Of a stretch of DNA of 64,000 bases, positions 10,753 to 19,448 are shown piece by piece. A program made the translations under genes and the position numbers. This DNA comes from Aliarcobacter vitoriensis. Lineage in GTDB: Bacteria > Campylobacterota > Campylobacteria > Campylobacterales > Arcobacteraceae. Within the stretch, counting starts at the first letter, position 1, and each line of letters opens with the position of its first letter. The notes below the pieces were generated by a model. That model saw only the letters and a program-made list of their open reading frames with translations, made no database searches and had not been told where the DNA came from. Where the stretch lies: assembly GCF_003316695.1 (NCBI RefSeq), contig NZ_PDKB01000001.1, positions 1 through 64,000 on the forward strand, written 5' to 3'.

Positions 10753-11976
10753 TTATCCTTTACTTACTATTGGTTCTTCTTTTTTTTGAATAACATTTTT
10801 TGTAATAACAATTTTTTTATTTTTATATTTTGGAAGGTCAAACATAATATCTAGCATAATATCTTCTAGTATTGATCTAAGTCCTCTTGCTCCAGTTTTT
10901 CTTTTTATTGCAAGTTCAGCAAGTTCTAAAAGGGCATCTTTCTCGAATTCCAAAGTTACATTATCCATTTCAAAAAGTTTTATGTACTGCTTTATAAGAG
11001 CATTTTTAGGTTCAGTTAAGATATGTACCATATCTTCTTTTGTGATTTCATTTAAAGTTGCTACCATATGTAATCTTCCAATTAATTCTGGAATAAGACC
11101 ATATTTTACTAAATCATCAGTTTCAACTTTTGATATAATCTTGTCTTGCTCATCTTTTGATTTTTTATCTTGATTAAATCCTAAAACATTTGAACCTTGT
11201 TTTCTTCTAATAATATCTTCAAGTCCATCAAAAGCTCCACCACAAATAAATAAAATATTTGTAGTATCTACTTGTAAAGAGTCTTGTCCGGGGTGTTTTC
11301 TTCCACCTTTTGGTGGAACATTTACAACAGCACCTTCAACTATTTTTAATAAGGCTTGTTGAACACCTTCTCCTGAAACATCTCTTGTGATACTTCTGTT
11401 TTCACTCATTCTTGCAATTTTATCTATTTCGTCAATAAAAATAATTCCTCTTTGAGCTTTCTCAATATCTCCAGAAGCTGCTTGAACAAGTCTTGTTACA
11501 ACATTTTCAACATCATCTCCAACATATCCAGCTTCTGTTAAACTCGTCGCATCAGCAATTGCAAGTGGAACATCAAGATATTTTGAAATTGTTTGAGCAA
11601 GTAGTGTTTTCCCACTTCCTGTTGGACCAATTAAAAGGACATTTGATTTATTTAATTCAATATCTCCATTTACTTCATCTTTTCTAAATATTCTTTTATA
11701 ATGATTGTAAACAGCTACTGAAAGAACTTTTTTTGCTCTATCTTGACCTATAACATATTCATCTAAAATCTTTTTTAGTTCAGCTGGAGTTTTTATTTTA
11801 ATCTCTATTTTTGTATCTGAATCTTTTTGTGTTGAAGTTGTACCTTCTAATTCAGCATTCATTATTTCACTTGCAGCATTTACACAAGCTTTACAAATAC
11901 TTGCGTTATCTCCAGTAATTATTGGATTTATTTTTGTATCTGCTGCTCCACAAAAATCACAAACTATTTTACTCAT
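10753..11976 (-). CDS. clpX: ATP-dependent Clp protease ATP-binding subunit ClpX
   Basis: AAA+ unfoldase that feeds substrates to ClpP. The 407 residues start with a four-cysteine zinc-binding domain (C6, C9, C28, C31), followed by Walker A GPTGSGKT, the pore loop GYVGDDV, Walker [10 protein letters not shown] and the C-terminal small AAA domain ([15 protein letters not shown]). The start overlaps lpxA by four bases (ATGA). clpP is not in this window. Confidence 0.97.
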   Translation of the reverse strand: MSKIVCDFCGAADTKINPIITGDNASICKACVNAASEIMNAELEGTTSTQKDSDTKIEIKIKTPAELKKILDEYVIGQDRAKKVLSVAVYNHYKRIFRKDEVNGDIELNKSNVLLIGPTGSGKTLLAQTISKYLDVPLAIADATSLTEAGYVGDDVENVVTRLVQAASGDIEKAQRGIIFIDEIDKIARMSENRSITRDVSGEGVQQALLKIVEGAVVNVPPKGGRKHPGQDSLQVDTTNILFICGGAFDGLEDIIRRKQGSNVLGFNQDKKSKDEQDKIISKVETDDLVKYGLIPELIGRLHMVATLNEITKEDMVHILTEPKNALIKQYIKLFEMDNVTLEFEKDALLELAELAIKRKTGARGLRSILEDIMLDIMFDLPKYKNKKIVITKNVIQKKEEPIVSKG

Positions 11977-12770
11977 ATTTTATCTTCACTTTTTCTATTA
12001 AATGGAATTCCTCGTTTTGTGTTTAAAACAAAACTTGCTAACTCTTTTACATATTTATTTTCGTAATTCTCAAATAAGTCACGTGCTACTTCTTGTAGTG
12101 GTTTACCAGACTCAAAAAGTTCTCTGTATGCATGTTTTATAGCATCAATATCTTCTCTATTTTCAAATCTTCTTCTAAGACCTGTTAAATTTAATCCTCT
12201 TAAAACAGCTTTATTTCCTTCTGCTAAACAAAATGGTGGAATATCTTGTGTAACAGCACTTGCTCCTCCAACCATAACTTGAGTACCTAATTTACAAAAT
12301 TGATGAATTGGAGTTAATCCTCCAACTACAACAAAATCATTGCACTCTACATGTCCTGCTAATGTTGCTCCATTTGCAAAAATACAATTATTTCCTATTA
12401 TACAATCGTGTGCTACATGAACATATCCCATAAATAAATTGTTATCACCGATTCTTGTTATGCTTCCACCACCAGCAGTTCCAGGATTAAATAGAGTAAA
12501 TTCTCTTATTTTATTATTATCTCCAATTATCAACTCTACATCTTCGTTGTTAAATTTTAAATCTTGAGGAATAGAACCTATTGAAGCATGAGAAAAAATA
12601 TGATTATTTTTTCCTATCGTAGTTTTTCCTGTAATCAGTGAATGTGAATCTATAATAGTTCCATCACCAATCTTTACATTTTTACCAACAATTGTATAAG
12701 CTCCAATAGTTATATTTTCGCCTAAAACTGCACCATCTTCAATGATGGCTGTTTTGTGAATATTATTCAT
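11973..12770 (-). CDS. lpxA: Acyl-ACP:UDP-N-acetylglucosamine O-acyltransferase
   Basis: First enzyme of lipid A synthesis, transferring a 3-hydroxyacyl chain from ACP to UDP-GlcNAc. The 265 residues consist of left-handed beta-helix hexapeptide repeats from the N-terminus to about 190, then a helical C-terminal part. The catalytic histidine region [12 protein letters not shown] is present. It lies 12 bases after fabZ and overlaps clpX by four. The fabZ-lpxA pairing is a widespread arrangement because both draw on 3-hydroxyacyl-ACP. Confidence 0.96.
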   Translation of the reverse strand: MNNIHKTAIIEDGAVLGENITIGAYTIVGKNVKIGDGTIIDSHSLITGKTTIGKNNHIFSHASIGSIPQDLKFNNEDVELIIGDNNKIREFTLFNPGTAGGGSITRIGDNNLFMGYVHVAHDCIIGNNCIFANGATLAGHVECNDFVVVGGLTPIHQFCKLGTQVMVGGASAVTQDIPPFCLAEGNKAVLRGLNLTGLRRRFENREDIDAIKHAYRELFESGKPLQEVARDLFENYENKYVKELASFVLNTKRGIPFNRKSEDKI

Positions 12771-12782
12771 ATTTTGACCTAA

Positions 12783-13226
12783 TTATTTATCAACAATCAT
12801 AGCTTTAAACTCAGCTTCTGCCGTTAATTTTCCATCAACATAAGCTTTGCCTTCTAGCACCATTAGTGTACTTTTCATTTTAACTGCTGTTAGTTCATAA
12901 TCAAGTCTATCCCCTGGTTTTACAGGATTTCTAAACTTTGCTTTGTCAATACTCATAAAGTATATAACTTTTTTTTTCATTTGTTCATCTGTAAGTCCTG
13001 AACTTTTAAGAGCTAAAACTCCACCACATTGAGCCATACCTTCAAGTATTAAAACACCAGGATATATTGGGTGTCCAGGAAAATGTCCTTGAAAAGCTGG
13101 TTCTGAAATAGAGATATTTTTATAACCTTTTATTGATTTTGCTAATTCCATATCTGTAATTCTATCAACTAAAAGAAGTGGGTATCTATGAGGTAAAATC
13201 TCTTGAATTTGTATAATATCAAACAT
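12783..13226 (-). CDS. fabZ: (3R)-hydroxyacyl-ACP dehydratase FabZ
   Basis: Dehydrates 3-hydroxyacyl-ACP in fatty acid elongation. The hot-dog fold signatures are [13 protein letters not shown], the catalytic-histidine segment [11 protein letters not shown] and the glutamate-bearing LEGMAQ. The frame is open to a TTG at 13262, but I place the start at ATG 13226: AGGA sits 8 bases upstream and the resulting 147-residue [16 protein letters not shown] matches normal FabZ N-termini. Confidence 0.94.
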   Translation of the reverse strand: MFDIIQIQEILPHRYPLLLVDRITDMELAKSIKGYKNISISEPAFQGHFPGHPIYPGVLILEGMAQCGGVLALKSSGLTDEQMKKKVIYFMSIDKAKFRNPVKPGDRLDYELTAVKMKSTLMVLEGKAYVDGKLTAEAEFKAMIVDK

Positions 13227-13281
13227 AATTGAATCCTGAGTATTAAATTTACTAAAGTTCAAGATTTTATCTAAAAGTAGT

Positions 13282-14325
13282 TTAATTTTCTATAACTGAA
13301 GCTACATTTTGAGAACTACCATTCTTTAAATACTGCCTTAAAATCTTAGAATTCTCAAAGAATTTATATTTATCCATACTATTGTAATCACTTAAAAGAT
13401 TTTCAACAGTAACATCACTTTGTAAAAATTCACTATGAAGTTTTTCTTTTCCCATTTTTTCAAAGAATATATTTGCAAGACCGACAAAATTAAGCTTTAC
13501 AAAGGTTTTGCCTATAAAAAAATCTAGTTTTTTTGCTATATATGAAAGTGTAAATGGAGTTCCTATTAGTGCTGCTTCAAGTGTTGCTGTTCCACTACAA
13601 ATAAAAGCATATTCAGCTTGAGATAATGCTTCATGAGCATTTTTTGAAACAGTAAAATTTGAAACATCACCATAAGTTTTTTTTATATATTCATCACCAA
13701 ATTTTGGTGGAATTACTAAAATATACTCTTTATTTGGAATTTTTTTAATAAGTTCTTTAAAAATTGGCATAAGATTTGTAATTTCTGTTTTTCTACTTCC
13801 AGGCATAAAAACAATTTTTCCAGAATTTGTAAGTTCGTGTTTAAACTCTTTAATTTCATCAAGTAAAGGGTGTCCTACGTAAGTGATTTTTTCTTTGTCA
13901 TTATAAATATCTTTTTCAAAAGGTAAAATTGAGCAAAGTTTCGAGCAAGTTTGTTCCAAAACTTTTACCCTTCCTTTTTTCCAAGCCCAAGCTTGAGGTA
14001 GGATATAATAAATAATTTCTTTATTTGGATAAGTTTCTCTTAACTTTTTTGCTAGTGGTAAATTAAATCCTGAACTATCAAGAAGTAAAACTTTATCACA
14101 ATCCTTTGCTAATTCTACCAATTCATCACGAAGGCGAAAGAAAAACCTTATTTTCTTTAATGCATCAACAAATCCCATAATTGCAAGATTTGTTAAATCA
14201 TAAAGTGGTTTTCCTAACTCTTTATCAAAAACTCCAACAAACTCTATATCATTACTTAAATATTTTTTTAACTCTTTTAAATGTACATTTGATGAGGTTT
14301 CCATAGCACTTACTAAAATTTTCAT
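13282..14325 (-). CDS. lpxB: Lipid-A-disaccharide synthase
   Basis: Glycosyltransferase of family 19 that joins lipid X and UDP-2,3-diacylglucosamine. The 347 residues are somewhat short for LpxB but in line with Campylobacterota forms. Recognisable segments are the N-terminal [35 protein letters not shown], the nucleotide-sugar loop [10 protein letters not shown] and the later [17 protein letters not shown]. It overlaps queH by four bases (ATGA) and precedes fabZ and lpxA, so three lipid A or fatty acid genes sit together. Confidence 0.95.
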   Translation of the reverse strand: MKILVSAMETSSNVHLKELKKYLSNDIEFVGVFDKELGKPLYDLTNLAIMGFVDALKKIRFFFRLRDELVELAKDCDKVLLLDSSGFNLPLAKKLRETYPNKEIIYYILPQAWAWKKGRVKVLEQTCSKLCSILPFEKDIYNDKEKITYVGHPLLDEIKEFKHELTNSGKIVFMPGSRKTEITNLMPIFKELIKKIPNKEYILVIPPKFGDEYIKKTYGDVSNFTVSKNAHEALSQAEYAFICSGTATLEAALIGTPFTLSYIAKKLDFFIGKTFVKLNFVGLANIFFEKMGKEKLHSEFLQSDVTVENLLSDYNSMDKYKFFENSKILRQYLKNGSSQNVASVIEN

Positions 14326-15401
14326 ATTATCTCTTCTTTTATATCTTCATAAGTTACAGAATTTATCTCTATTTCATATTTTTCGTCTATTATCTCATCT
14401 AAAACTATCAATGAACTTAAATCATATGGATTTTTTAAAATCTCATTTCGTAAGTTTATTTCATCATAAAAATCAATAGGATTATATAAAAGTTCTTTTA
14501 CATTTTTATATGAAGTTTTTGCTAAGTTATTGAATGTTTCAATATTTATAAATTTTATCTCATCACGATTAAAATAGAAAATTCCATCTTTTTGATACTC
14601 TATTCTTCCATTTGAACTTTTTTTATTCAAAGTTGAATAAGCAAAAAAATATGAAGGTATTATCTTTTTTTGAATACTTACTTTTGCATTTAGAAGTCTA
14701 TAATTTAAGAATCTTTTTTTTATGATTTTGTACTCTTTTTTTTCATCTTCAAGTTTGTTTCTTAGTTTGTATAATTCTAATCTTTCTTCTATTGATTCTG
14801 GTAATATTTGATTTGAAATTGGATTAAACATCTCATCCATAATCTTTTTTTGAGCTTCTCTTTGTGCAGTTAAACCAAACAAACAACCACAATAGTTTTG
14901 TCTATAAAGACTATTTTCTTTTACTTTTTCACCTTGAATTTGTCCACCATTACCACTTCTATAATCTTTAAATATGAACTCTACACCAGTTTTTTTAGTT
15001 AAGTTTTCTCCGATAATTGCTAGTTTTTCTTGAGATTTTTTAGGAGATATTAGTAAGCTTGTTGTAAATTTATCGTGACCTAACTCCATTGCTTTTTGAA
15101 CACTAACATCCAATCTATCATCATAACAAACTGTACATCTATCACCTTTTTCAGGCAAATGCTCCATACCTTTTACTTTTTTTAGCCACTCTTCAAGATT
15201 GTATGAACCTTCAATTAATGGAATGCCAAGTTTTTTACAAGAGTACTCTACATCCAGATATCTAAGACGATATTCACTATACGGATGAATATTTGGATCA
15301 TAAAAATAACCAACTAACTTTTCATTTGGATAATCTTCTTGTATTTTTTCTAAAAAATAGTGGCTATCAACAGCACAGCAAATATGAACTAACAAAATCA
15401 A
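14322..15401 (-). CDS. queH: Epoxyqueuosine reductase QueH with C-terminal extension
   Basis: Converts epoxyqueuosine to queuosine in tRNA, the non-orthologous alternative to QueG. The QueH (DUF208) core occupies about 1-190 with its cysteine motifs: HICCA at the N-terminus, CTVCYDDRL near 90 and YCGCLFG near 170. About 165 further residues rich in Lys, Glu and Asn follow, ending in a possible small globular domain; extensions of this kind are, from memory, common in Campylobacterota QueH. Translation probably starts at TTG 15401 with AAAGG just upstream. It is the first gene of the minus-strand cluster. No queG was seen in the window. Confidence 0.88.
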   Translation of the reverse strand: MILLVHICCAVDSHYFLEKIQEDYPNEKLVGYFYDPNIHPYSEYRLRYLDVEYSCKKLGIPLIEGSYNLEEWLKKVKGMEHLPEKGDRCTVCYDDRLDVSVQKAMELGHDKFTTSLLISPKKSQEKLAIIGENLTKKTGVEFIFKDYRSGNGGQIQGEKVKENSLYRQNYCGCLFGLTAQREAQKKIMDEMFNPISNQILPESIEERLELYKLRNKLEDEKKEYKIIKKRFLNYRLLNAKVSIQKKIIPSYFFAYSTLNKKSSNGRIEYQKDGIFYFNRDEIKFINIETFNNLAKTSYKNVKELLYNPIDFYDEINLRNEILKNPYDLSSLIVLDEIIDEKYEIEINSVTYEDIKEEII

Positions 15402-15464
15402 AAACCTTTAAAATATAAAATAAGGTACAATTATAGTTAAAAAATTTTAAACAAAGGATTTATT

Positions 15465-15851
15465 ATCAAAAATTTAATATTTCTACTTATTTCACTATTT
15501 TTATTTACTGCTTGTAGCCAAAAAGAGCCACAATTATCTTCAAATAGTGCAACAATTCTTTTTAAAACACCACAAATAAAGTTTCATGATAAAGGTTTTA
15601 TATATAAATTTAAAGATTATACCCAAGTACAAGTTTTTAGTTTTGGAAATGCCATTTTTGATATGAAAATTTATAATGATAAAATATGTAAAAGTACATT
15701 TAAATGCCAAGATTTAGATACTTTTAACAAAGAAAATTTAAGTTCAACATATCCAAAAAATTTCTTAAAAGAGTTATTTGATACAGATAAAAAAGAGATA
15801 ATTCATAGGGATAATGAAAACTCTATTTTGATTAAAATTATTAAAGATTAA
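15465..15851 (+). CDS. Small putative lipoprotein with a non-AUG start
   Basis: The reading frame encodes a classical lipoprotein signal, KNLIFLLISLFLFTACS, with a lipobox cysteine at about residue 18, followed by about 110 polar residues without a recognised domain. No ATG, GTG or TTG lies in frame upstream of the signal peptide before the stop at 15438. An AAGGA ribosome binding site at 15454-15458 sits properly before ATT 15462 and ATC 15465. In ATCAAAAAT, one base change would restore ATGAAAAAT. Either a rare non-AUG codon is used, or the start has been lost and the gene is silenced. An internal ATG at 15663 would leave only a fragment without the signal. Function unknown. Confidence 0.65.
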   Translation: MKNLIFLLISLFLFTACSQKEPQLSSNSATILFKTPQIKFHDKGFIYKFKDYTQVQVFSFGNAIFDMKIYNDKICKSTFKCQDLDTFNKENLSSTYPKNFLKELFDTDKKEIIHRDNENSILIKIIKD

Positions 15852-15873
15852 AGTTTTTTCTTTAATCTTTAAT
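15840..15873. terminator. Bidirectional terminator between lipoprotein gene and ndh
   Basis: A perfect 14-bp inverted repeat (ATTAAAGATTAAAG, 15840-15853, and its complement at 15860-15873) encloses a TTTTTT loop. It covers the stop codons of both convergent genes, so it probably ends transcription from both sides. Confidence 0.75.
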
Positions 15874-17068
15874 GTCTTTTTAATTTTGCATAACCTTTTT
15901 TTATAAGCTTCAATAAAGGAGATCTATATGAACTAAATACATATTTTTTTATTTCATAGGCTAATCTTCCTTTTACTGTAAGAATACCGTATATATCTCC
16001 AGCAGCATATTTACCACCCAGAGCGATTAAAATTCCATCCAGCTTGGGATTACATTTTTCTAAAGCTTTACCTTTAATCATATTTAATACATTTTTTCCA
16101 GCATTTATTCCACTATGTCTTGCTATTGTAACGCTTGGTGGCATAAGTTCGCCTTTGTTGTCTCTAATTTCTGCTACATCTCCAGCTGCAAAAATATTTT
16201 CATATTTATTGGTTTGCATATATTCATTTACAATAATTTGCCCTTTAGAATTTCTTGCAACATCAATTTCTGCTGAAATAGTTGAAGCTTCGATTCCTCC
16301 AGTAAATACTACAAAAGAGTGTTGGATTTTTGTTCCATTTGTTAATGTACAATAATTATCTTCAATTGATTGAAGCTTTGTATTTGTAATGACATTTATT
16401 CCCAAATCTTTCAATCTTTTTTGAGAAATGTTGATTAAATCTTGTTTTAGACCAGGTAAAATAGAAGATGAACTACTAATAATAGAGATTTTTAAGTTAT
16501 CGCAAGAAAAATTTCCTCTTTTGAAAAACTTGATTGAATAGTAAGCCATTTCAGCAGCTATTTCAACTCCTGAAAGACCAGCACCAACAACAACTATATG
16601 TGTATCTGCACACTGTTTTAATTCATCTCTTATTTTTTCAAATAGTTGTTTTTCAAATCTTTGTTTAAAACTAATAGCTCTGTGAAGTTTTTTAATATCA
16701 TCTGCATTATCAAGCCCTGAAATAGTAGGTGGAAAGAAAGTTCTTGTTCCAGCTGCTATAATTAAATAATCAAACTCGACTATTTCTTGTTCTTCAGTAT
16801 AAATTTTTTTATTTTCTCTATCTATTTTTCTAACTTTTAAATTTTTGAAATCTAAATGATTGTGTTCAAATCCTCTGCATAAAGTTGTAAGATCAATAGT
16901 AACATCAGCAAAAGTTGAGTTATTTGCTATTAAATCATAAACTTCTGGTTGTAAATTGTGATAAGTATGTTTGTCTATTAAAGTAATTTTAATATTTTTA
17001 TTTTTAACTAATTCTCTTAATGCATATATACCTGCATACCCACCACCTATAATAACGACTTTTTCCAT
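15869..17068 (-). CDS. ndh: Type II NADH:quinone oxidoreductase (NDH-2)
   Basis: Single-subunit, non-proton-pumping flavoprotein that passes electrons from NADH to the quinone pool at the inner membrane face. The 399 residues contain two Rossmann folds: FAD site VVIIGGGYAGIYALREL at the N-terminus and NAD(P) site VVVGAGLSGVEIAAEMA near 160. FAAGDVAEI near 300 is the second FAD contact. The basic, partly hydrophobic C-terminal tail suits peripheral membrane attachment. Related flavoproteins such as sulfide:quinone reductase are possible, but SQR-type cysteines were not seen. Confidence 0.85.
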   Translation of the reverse strand: MEKVVIIGGGYAGIYALRELVKNKNIKITLIDKHTYHNLQPEVYDLIANNSTFADVTIDLTTLCRGFEHNHLDFKNLKVRKIDRENKKIYTEEQEIVEFDYLIIAAGTRTFFPPTISGLDNADDIKKLHRAISFKQRFEKQLFEKIRDELKQCADTHIVVVGAGLSGVEIAAEMAYYSIKFFKRGNFSCDNLKISIISSSSSILPGLKQDLINISQKRLKDLGINVITNTKLQSIEDNYCTLTNGTKIQHSFVVFTGGIEASTISAEIDVARNSKGQIIVNEYMQTNKYENIFAAGDVAEIRDNKGELMPPSVTIARHSGINAGKNVLNMIKGKALEKCNPKLDGILIALGGKYAAGDIYGILTVKGRLAYEIKKYVFSSYRSPLLKLIKKGYAKLKRH

Positions 17069-17122
17069 AAAAGCGACCTTTAAAATTTTTAATATGTAAT
17101 TCTATACTTAGCCTTTTTAGGA

Positions 17123-17128
17123 TATGAT
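17123..17128 (+). promoter_or_regulatory. Possible -10 box upstream of nfo
   Basis: TATGAT follows a CTTTTTAGGA stretch in the ndh-nfo intergenic region. It would give a leader of about 70 bases that includes the inverted repeat at 17130-17185. Confidence 0.4.
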
Positions 17129-17129
17129 A

Positions 17130-17185
17130 AAAAGTAACATATTTACACAATAAAAAAATTGAGAGTGTTTATAAATGTTACTTTT
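17130..17185. repeat. Inverted repeat in ndh-nfo intergenic region
   Basis: Perfect 11-bp arms AAAAGTAACAT (17130-17140) and ATGTTACTTTT (17175-17185) flank 34 bases, within which ACAC and GTGT are also symmetrically placed. It could be a regulator dyad or a leader hairpin for nfo. It is not followed by a T-run, so a terminator is unlikely. Confidence 0.5.
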
Positions 17186-17205
17186 AGAAATAATAGGATT
17201 TTAAA

Positions 17206-18048
17206 ATGAAATATATAGGTGCTCATGTAAGTGCAAGTGGTGGAGTTTTTAATGCTCCAATAAATGCAACAAAAATCGGTGCAAAAGCATTTTCTCTCTT
17301 TACAAAAAATCAAAGACAATGGAATGCGAAAGCACTTGATAATAAAACAATAGATTTGTGGTTTAAAGAACTAGAAAAGAGTAAAATTGAAACAAAACAT
17401 ATTTTACCTCATGATAGTTATTTGATAAATTTAGGACATCCTGATAGTGAAGCTAGAGAAAAATCTTTACAAAGTTTTATAGATGAAGTTCAAAGATGTG
17501 AAATTTTGGATTTAGATAGACTAAATTTTCATCCAGGAAGTCATTTAAGACAGATAAGCGAAGAAGAGTGCTTAGATAATATTTCAGAGTCTATGAATAT
17601 AGTTTTGGATCAAACAAGTGGTGTAAAACTGGTACTTGAAAACACAGCAGGTCAAGGAAGTAATCTTGGATATAAATTTGAACATTTGGCTTATATTATT
17701 GATAAAATTGAAGATAAAAGCCGAGTTGGAGTATGTATTGATACCTGTCATATGTTTACTGCTGGTTATGATATAAGAACTAAAGAAGCTTATGATAAAA
17801 CATGGGATGAATTTGGAAAAATTGTTGGATTTGAGTACCTAAGTGGTATGCATATAAATGATTCAAAACCACCTCTTGGAGCAAAAGTTGATAGACATGA
17901 TAGCTTAGGAGCTGGGCAAATTGGTTGGGATAGTTTTAAATTTTTGATGAATGATGACAGAATGGACGATATTCCACTTATTTTAGAAACTATTGATGAA
18001 AATATTTGGACACAGGAGATAGAAACTTTATATAGTTTTGTTAAATAA
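17206..18048 (+). CDS. nfo: Endonuclease IV (AP endonuclease)
   Basis: Class II abasic-site endonuclease of base excision repair, a three-zinc TIM-barrel enzyme of 280 residues. The metal-ligand motifs appear in order: GAHVSASGG at the start, FHPGSH near 106, [13 protein letters not shown] near 142, [13 protein letters not shown] near 177, HINDSK near 215 and [12 protein letters not shown] near 228, ending with LETIDEN. The start is ATG 17206 with AGGA at 17195-17198. It is a single-gene unit, convergent with the efflux operon. Confidence 0.97.
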   Translation: MKYIGAHVSASGGVFNAPINATKIGAKAFSLFTKNQRQWNAKALDNKTIDLWFKELEKSKIETKHILPHDSYLINLGHPDSEAREKSLQSFIDEVQRCEILDLDRLNFHPGSHLRQISEEECLDNISESMNIVLDQTSGVKLVLENTAGQGSNLGYKFEHLAYIIDKIEDKSRVGVCIDTCHMFTAGYDIRTKEAYDKTWDEFGKIVGFEYLSGMHINDSKPPLGAKVDRHDSLGAGQIGWDSFKFLMNDDRMDDIPLILETIDENIWTQEIETLYSFVK

Positions 18049-18049
18049 G

Positions 18050-18072
18050 GAAAATAGATCTAATCTATTTTC
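18050..18072. terminator. Hairpin between nfo and efflux operon
   Basis: A 9-bp perfect stem (GAAAATAGA at 18050-18058, TCTATTTTC at 18064-18072) with a five-base loop lies at the junction of the two convergent stop codons. It has no long T-run on either side, so it is a moderate candidate. Confidence 0.45.
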
Positions 18073-19448
18073 TCATTTCCTCCTAAAGAGGTATATAAAC
18101 TTACTCTATTTATTAGCTCAATTAATTTTGTATCTACTAAAACTCTTTGTGTGTCAAATAATGTTTTTTGTGCAACTAAAACATTTAAATAAGTTCCTAA
18201 TCCATATTTATACGAATTTAAAGCTACTTCATAATTTTTTTGTGCAGTGTTTACTAAATCTTCTTGAGCATTTAATTGTTTACTTATATTTGCTCTTTCA
18301 ATTAAAGCATCAGATACATCTTTAAATGCTGATTGTATAGTTTTCTCATATTGAGCAAGAGCTATTTTTTGTTGAGCATTTGCATAATCTAAATTTGCTT
18401 TATTTTCTCCGCCTTTAAATATTGGTAAATTTATACTTGGTATAAAAGACCATACTGTTTGAGCATTTCCATTAAATAAAGAACTTAATGAAGTACTAGC
18501 AAGACCGTAATCTGCTGTTAAAGTAATTGAAGGAAAAAATGCAGCTCTTGCAACACCTATATTTGCGTTTTTTGCTTTTAAATTATATTCTGCTTCAATA
18601 ATATCAGGACGAGAAAAAAGAACTTCTGATGAAAGTCCAGATTGTATTAACATCAAACTATTTTCAGTATCTTTAAACCCAGTTGGTAATAAATTATTTG
18701 GAATGCTTGTTGATACTAATAACTCTAAAGCATTTTTATTTTTTTCAATCATTGTTAGCTGATTTAATAAATTAACTTCGGCTTCTTTTAGACTTGTTTG
18801 TGAACTAAAAACATCATCAATTAAAATAATTCCCATATCAAACTTTTTTTGAGTTAATTCAGAAGCTACTTTTAAATTATCAATACTGTTTTGCAATAGT
18901 TTTAAATGTTCGATATTTGAAGAAAGAGTATTCCAAACATTAATTACTTCTGATATTAAACTAATTTTTGTTGATGTTGCTGCATATTTTGTAGCTAAAT
19001 AACTTTGTAGTGCAGAGTCATTTAAACTTCTAGTTTTGCCAAATAAATCAAGTTCATAAGAAGCTCCAAATTTTGCTGAATATGTACGAGAGATTTCTGT
19101 ATTGTTATTTGAAGTAACATCTCTTGCATTTGTATTACTGGCTTTTGCCTCAATAGATGGAAAATATTTTGCTTTTTCTATTCTATAAGTAGCTCTTGCT
19201 GACTCAATATTTAAAATAGCTATTTTTAAATCTCTATTGTTTTCAAGAGCCAATTTAATTAACTTTTTTAGCTTATCATTTTTCACAAAATCTTGCCAAT
19301 TTGGTTGAATATACTCTAAATTGCTATTTTTATCTGTACTATTTTTAAACTCTGTTGGTATTATTGAATCATTATATTCTATATCTGGCTTCAAACTACA
19401 ACCAGTAAATATAAAAAGATTTATTAAAATAAATAAAAATTTAAACAT
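18060..19448 (-). CDS. RND efflux outer-membrane channel (OprM/CmeC family lipoprotein)
   Basis: TolC-like outer-membrane factor of 462 residues that completes the tripartite pump. A lipoprotein signal (LFIFTGCS, cysteine about 17) is followed by two outer-membrane efflux repeats. AFFPSITLTADYG, GENKANLDYANAQQ and YGLGTYLNVLVAQ are typical. It overlaps the pump gene by 8 bp and is the last gene of a three-gene minus-strand operon. Confidence 0.93.
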   Translation of the reverse strand: MFKFLFILINLFIFTGCSLKPDIEYNDSIIPTEFKNSTDKNSNLEYIQPNWQDFVKNDKLKKLIKLALENNRDLKIAILNIESARATYRIEKAKYFPSIEAKASNTNARDVTSNNNTEISRTYSAKFGASYELDLFGKTRSLNDSALQSYLATKYAATSTKISLISEVINVWNTLSSNIEHLKLLQNSIDNLKVASELTQKKFDMGIILIDDVFSSQTSLKEAEVNLLNQLTMIEKNKNALELLVSTSIPNNLLPTGFKDTENSLMLIQSGLSSEVLFSRPDIIEAEYNLKAKNANIGVARAAFFPSITLTADYGLASTSLSSLFNGNAQTVWSFIPSINLPIFKGGENKANLDYANAQQKIALAQYEKTIQSAFKDVSDALIERANISKQLNAQEDLVNTAQKNYEVALNSYKYGLGTYLNVLVAQKTLFDTQRVLVDTKLIELINRVSLYTSLGGNEKID

